Below, one piece after another: positions 4,902 to 7,059 of a stretch of 7,059 nucleotides of DNA; position 1 is the first letter of the stretch, and each line of letters opens with the position of its first letter. Source of the DNA: Gallionella sp. (GTDB lineage: Bacteria > Pseudomonadota > Gammaproteobacteria > Burkholderiales > Gallionellaceae); assembly GCA_017880945.1 (NCBI GenBank), contig JADGRM010000116.1, positions 1-7,059 on the forward strand. The letters are read 5' to 3'. A program made the position numbers and the translations under genes. Under the pieces are notes generated by a model. That model was not told the origin of the DNA. It saw only the letters and a program-made list of their open reading frames with translations, and did no database searches.

Positions 4902-5990
4902 ATGAGCGAATTACAAGCAGCCTTGCTGACGATCGGTTTCGGCGTGATCGTCGTAGTATATGCCTATGGCTGGTGGCAGCAGAGGCAGTATCGGCGCAAG
5001 TTCGGCACAGCGTTCAAGTCCAGCCATACAGACGCGTTGTATCAGGATATTGGTGCCAGTCAGGCAATGCGAAGTCAACAAACGGCATCGGCACCGATGC
5101 TTGAAGAAGCGTTAGTCGAGGTGAACGCGGATGCGACAGCCACCGCCACCGCTTTATTGAACGAGTCCTGTGCGTTGCTGGACGGGCGCAGCGACTTCAT
5201 CATCGAGTTGCATCTGGACGAACCCGGTCCACCTGCCGTGCTGGATGGATTGTGGCAACGCAAATTCGATTTCGGCAAGCCGGTGCAGGTGTGTGGATTG
5301 ACGCTGGGCACAAAAAAGTGGGAGCGAGCCATCGCCGAAGGTCAGACCCTGTATGCGCGCTTTCGTATCGCGCTGCAACTGGTGGACAGGGGTGGCATGG
5401 TCAGCGCGGCGAAACTGGCGGATTTTCGCGATCTGGTGCTGGGCATCGCCAAGCATATCAAGGCGGACACCACCGTACCCGACCTTGATGAAATGCACCG
5501 TTACGCGGTTGAACTGGATGCATTCTGTGCCGAGGTGGATCAAATGGTCGGGATCAATCTGGTACCGCACGGCGAGCGTTCATTGCCGGGAGGCAAAATA
5601 TCGCAAGCCGCTGCCATGCAAGGCATGACCCTGGAATCGGACGGCGCATTTCATTTGCTGAATGCGCAGGGGCATAGCCTGTTCAGCCTGATCAACCAGG
5701 ACAGCAAGCCGTTCCAGCATCACACGCTGGGAACCTTCAGCACGGCGGGCATCACCTTGTTGCTGGACGTGCCGCGCGTCGAAGATCCCGGCAACCAGTT
5801 CGACCAGATGATGCACGTTGCGCACGAGTTGGCCAGGGAATTGCAGGTCAGCGTGGTGGACGATCACCTCGTGGCGCTCAGCGACAACGGGCTGGCACTG
5901 ATACGCACACGGATCGCCGGGGTCGAAGCGAAGATGCGCGATCACGGAATTACACCGGGCAGTTCGCAGGCACTCAGGTTGTTTTCCTGA
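4902..5990 (+). CDS. zipA: Cell division protein ZipA-like, membrane-anchored FtsZ-binding protein
   Basis: ZipA tethers FtsZ to the inner membrane and stabilises the early division ring. The 362-aa product has one N-terminal membrane segment (about residues 6-24, LQAALLTIGFGVIVVVYAYGWW) followed by basic residues (QQRQYRRKF), as in ZipA. The C-terminal FtsZ-binding domain spans roughly residues 215-345, including FSLINQDSKPF and the strand ITLLLDVPRVEDP. The Pro/Gln-rich linker of the E. coli protein is absent. In its place is a short spacer (about 35-95) and a second folded-looking stretch (98-195) whose strand-helix pattern resembles the ZipA domain itself. No strong Shine-Dalgarno precedes ATG 4902; the start is chosen because the membrane anchor follows immediately. 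The adjacency to ligA supports the call. smc, a common upstream neighbour, is not present. Confidence 0.9.
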   Translation: MSELQAALLTIGFGVIVVVYAYGWWQQRQYRRKFGTAFKSSHTDALYQDIGASQAMRSQQTASAPMLEEALVEVNADATATATALLNESCALLDGRSDFIIELHLDEPGPPAVLDGLWQRKFDFGKPVQVCGLTLGTKKWERAIAEGQTLYARFRIALQLVDRGGMVSAAKLADFRDLVLGIAKHIKADTTVPDLDEMHRYAVELDAFCAEVDQMVGINLVPHGERSLPGGKISQAAAMQGMTLESDGAFHLLNAQGHSLFSLINQDSKPFQHHTLGTFSTAGITLLLDVPRVEDPGNQFDQMMHVAHELARELQVSVVDDHLVALSDNGLALIRTRIAGVEAKMRDHGITPGSSQALRLFS

Positions 5991-7059
5991 TGGCGAATCA
6001 GGAGGTAATCCGCCGCGCTGCTAAGTTGCGTGACGAGATCAGATTTCACGAGTATCGGTATTACGTGCTAGATGCACCTGTCATTCCAGACGCGGAATAT
6101 GACAAGCTATTTCGTGAGCTGCAGACACTTGAAGAGCAACATCACGAACTCGTCACACCTGATTCCCCGACGCAGCGTGTTGGTGGAATGCCGCTGGATA
6201 TGTTCCAGCCGATGCGCCATGCCGTGCCGATGTTGTCGATACGTACCGAGACCGATATCAGCGACCAGGGCGCGATTGCATTCGATACGCGTGTGCGCAA
6301 GGAGCTTGGCCTGAAAGTGTCCGATTCGCCGATTGAGTATGCGTGCGAACTGAAATTCGACGGCCTTGCTATCAACCTTCGCTACGAGCGCGGCGTGCTG
6401 GTGCAGGCAGCGACGCGCGGCGATGGCGAGACCGGCGAAGATGTAACTCAGAACGTCAAGCATGCCATCCATCAGATTCCGTTATCGCTTGAAGGGATGC
6501 ATCCCGATATTGTGGAAGTGCGCGGCGAGGTCTATATGCGCCGTGATGATTTTGAAAAATACAACCAGCGACAGCGCGAACAGGGCTTGCCTACGCTGGT
6601 GAATCCGCGCAACGGCGCGGCGGGCAGCATACGCCAGCTCGATCCGGCTTTGGCCGCGCGGCGCCCGCTGTCTTTCTTCGCCTACGGGTTGGGCGAAGTG
6701 CAGGGCTGGCTACCTGTGCCTGAGACGCATAAGGAAGTGCTGGATCAATTGGAGGCATGGGGATTCCCGGTAAATCGAGAGCGCAGGTTGAAATATGGTG
6801 CGCAGGGCTTGGTGGAATTCCATCGCAACATCGCGGCCAAGCGCGACAGCCTGCCGTTCGATATCGACGGTGTGGTGTACAAGGTCAACAGCCTCGCCTT
6901 GCAAAATCAACTCGGCTTTGTGACGCGTGAACCGCGCTGGGCGGTGGCGCACAAGTTTCCTGCGGAAGAACAGATGACCGTGGTGCGCGACATCGATATC
7001 CAGGTCGGCCGCACCGGCAAGCTCACGCCTGTAGCGAAACTGGAGCCGGTGTTCGTTGG
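5990..7059 (+). CDS. ligA: NAD+-dependent DNA ligase LigA, 5' part (runs off window end)
   Basis: LigA seals nicks in DNA with NAD+ as cofactor and joins Okazaki fragments. The frame is open from ATG 5990 to the window edge (356 codons plus 2 nt), about half of the usual 670-700 aa. The Ia domain (HEYRYYVLDAPVIPDAEYDKL, 20-40) is followed by the adenylation domain with the lysine nucleophile K122 in KFDG, E120, RGDG (143-146), RGE (178-180), DGVVYK (293-298) and HKFP (321-324). The OB-fold begins at QVGRTGKLTPVAKLEP. Zinc finger, helix-hairpin-helix and BRCT domains lie outside. The ATG overlaps the zipA stop as TGATG, so the two are probably co-translated. The segment usually reading SLDN or SLNN is SIRTETD here (83-89), and NPRNAAAGSL reads NPRNGAAGSI (205-214). 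Confidence 0.97.
   Translation, partial: MANQEVIRRAAKLRDEIRFHEYRYYVLDAPVIPDAEYDKLFRELQTLEEQHHELVTPDSPTQRVGGMPLDMFQPMRHAVPMLSIRTETDISDQGAIAFDTRVRKELGLKVSDSPIEYACELKFDGLAINLRYERGVLVQAATRGDGETGEDVTQNVKHAIHQIPLSLEGMHPDIVEVRGEVYMRRDDFEKYNQRQREQGLPTLVNPRNGAAGSIRQLDPALAARRPLSFFAYGLGEVQGWLPVPETHKEVLDQLEAWGFPVNRERRLKYGAQGLVEFHRNIAAKRDSLPFDIDGVVYKVNSLALQNQLGFVTREPRWAVAHKFPAEEQMTVVRDIDIQVGRTGKLTPVAKLEPVFV

Noticed and set aside
4886..5104. 72-codon frame starting just before zipA in another frame
   Set aside because: It overlaps the ZipA membrane anchor, has unlikely composition, and is replaced by a well-supported gene.

Overview
This 7,059-base window reads as a single co-directional block of bacterial housekeeping genes, all on the + strand: rnc (3' part), era, recO, pdxJ, acpS, nagZ, zipA and ligA (5' part). 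The order rnc-era-recO-pdxJ-acpS-nagZ, the high GC content, the PdxJ, NagZ and ZipA sequence types and the LigA variant fit a betaproteobacterium. My best guess is Nitrosomonadales or a Gallionellaceae-like relative. That placement comes from family knowledge and was not checked by a search. I see no tRNA, rRNA, CRISPR array, transposase or phage gene.

Region 1-2882 is a tightly packed operon. rnc and era share an ATGA stop/start overlap, as do recO and pdxJ. era and recO are separated by 13 nt that hold a six-codon mini-ORF. The products are RNase III, a ribosome-assembly GTPase, a recombination mediator and pyridoxine 5'-phosphate synthase.

Region 2883-3163 is the most unusual part. It is a 281-nt structured segment between pdxJ and acpS, two genes that normally lie almost touching. 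It contains several hairpins, weak terminal inverted similarity, and an 81-codon ORF. That ORF has a good Shine-Dalgarno sequence, and its stop overlaps the acpS start as ATGA. I interpret it as a small inserted repeat-type element that may now supply translation to acpS.

Region 3164-4629 holds acpS (carrier-protein activation) and nagZ (peptidoglycan recycling), the latter with its own strong ribosome binding site. Region 4630-4901 is a 272-nt gap with competing inverted repeats, three copies of TTGGCAT and a credible extended -10 promoter. Region 4902-7059 holds zipA and ligA, a familiar pair, joined by a TGATG overlap. The encoded ZipA carries an extra ZipA-like alpha/beta segment where the Pro/Gln linker of the E. 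coli protein would be.

Apart from the pdxJ-acpS insert, the genes look ordinary and intact. I do not see a complete undescribed multi-gene system here. The insert and the details around gene junctions deserve the second look.
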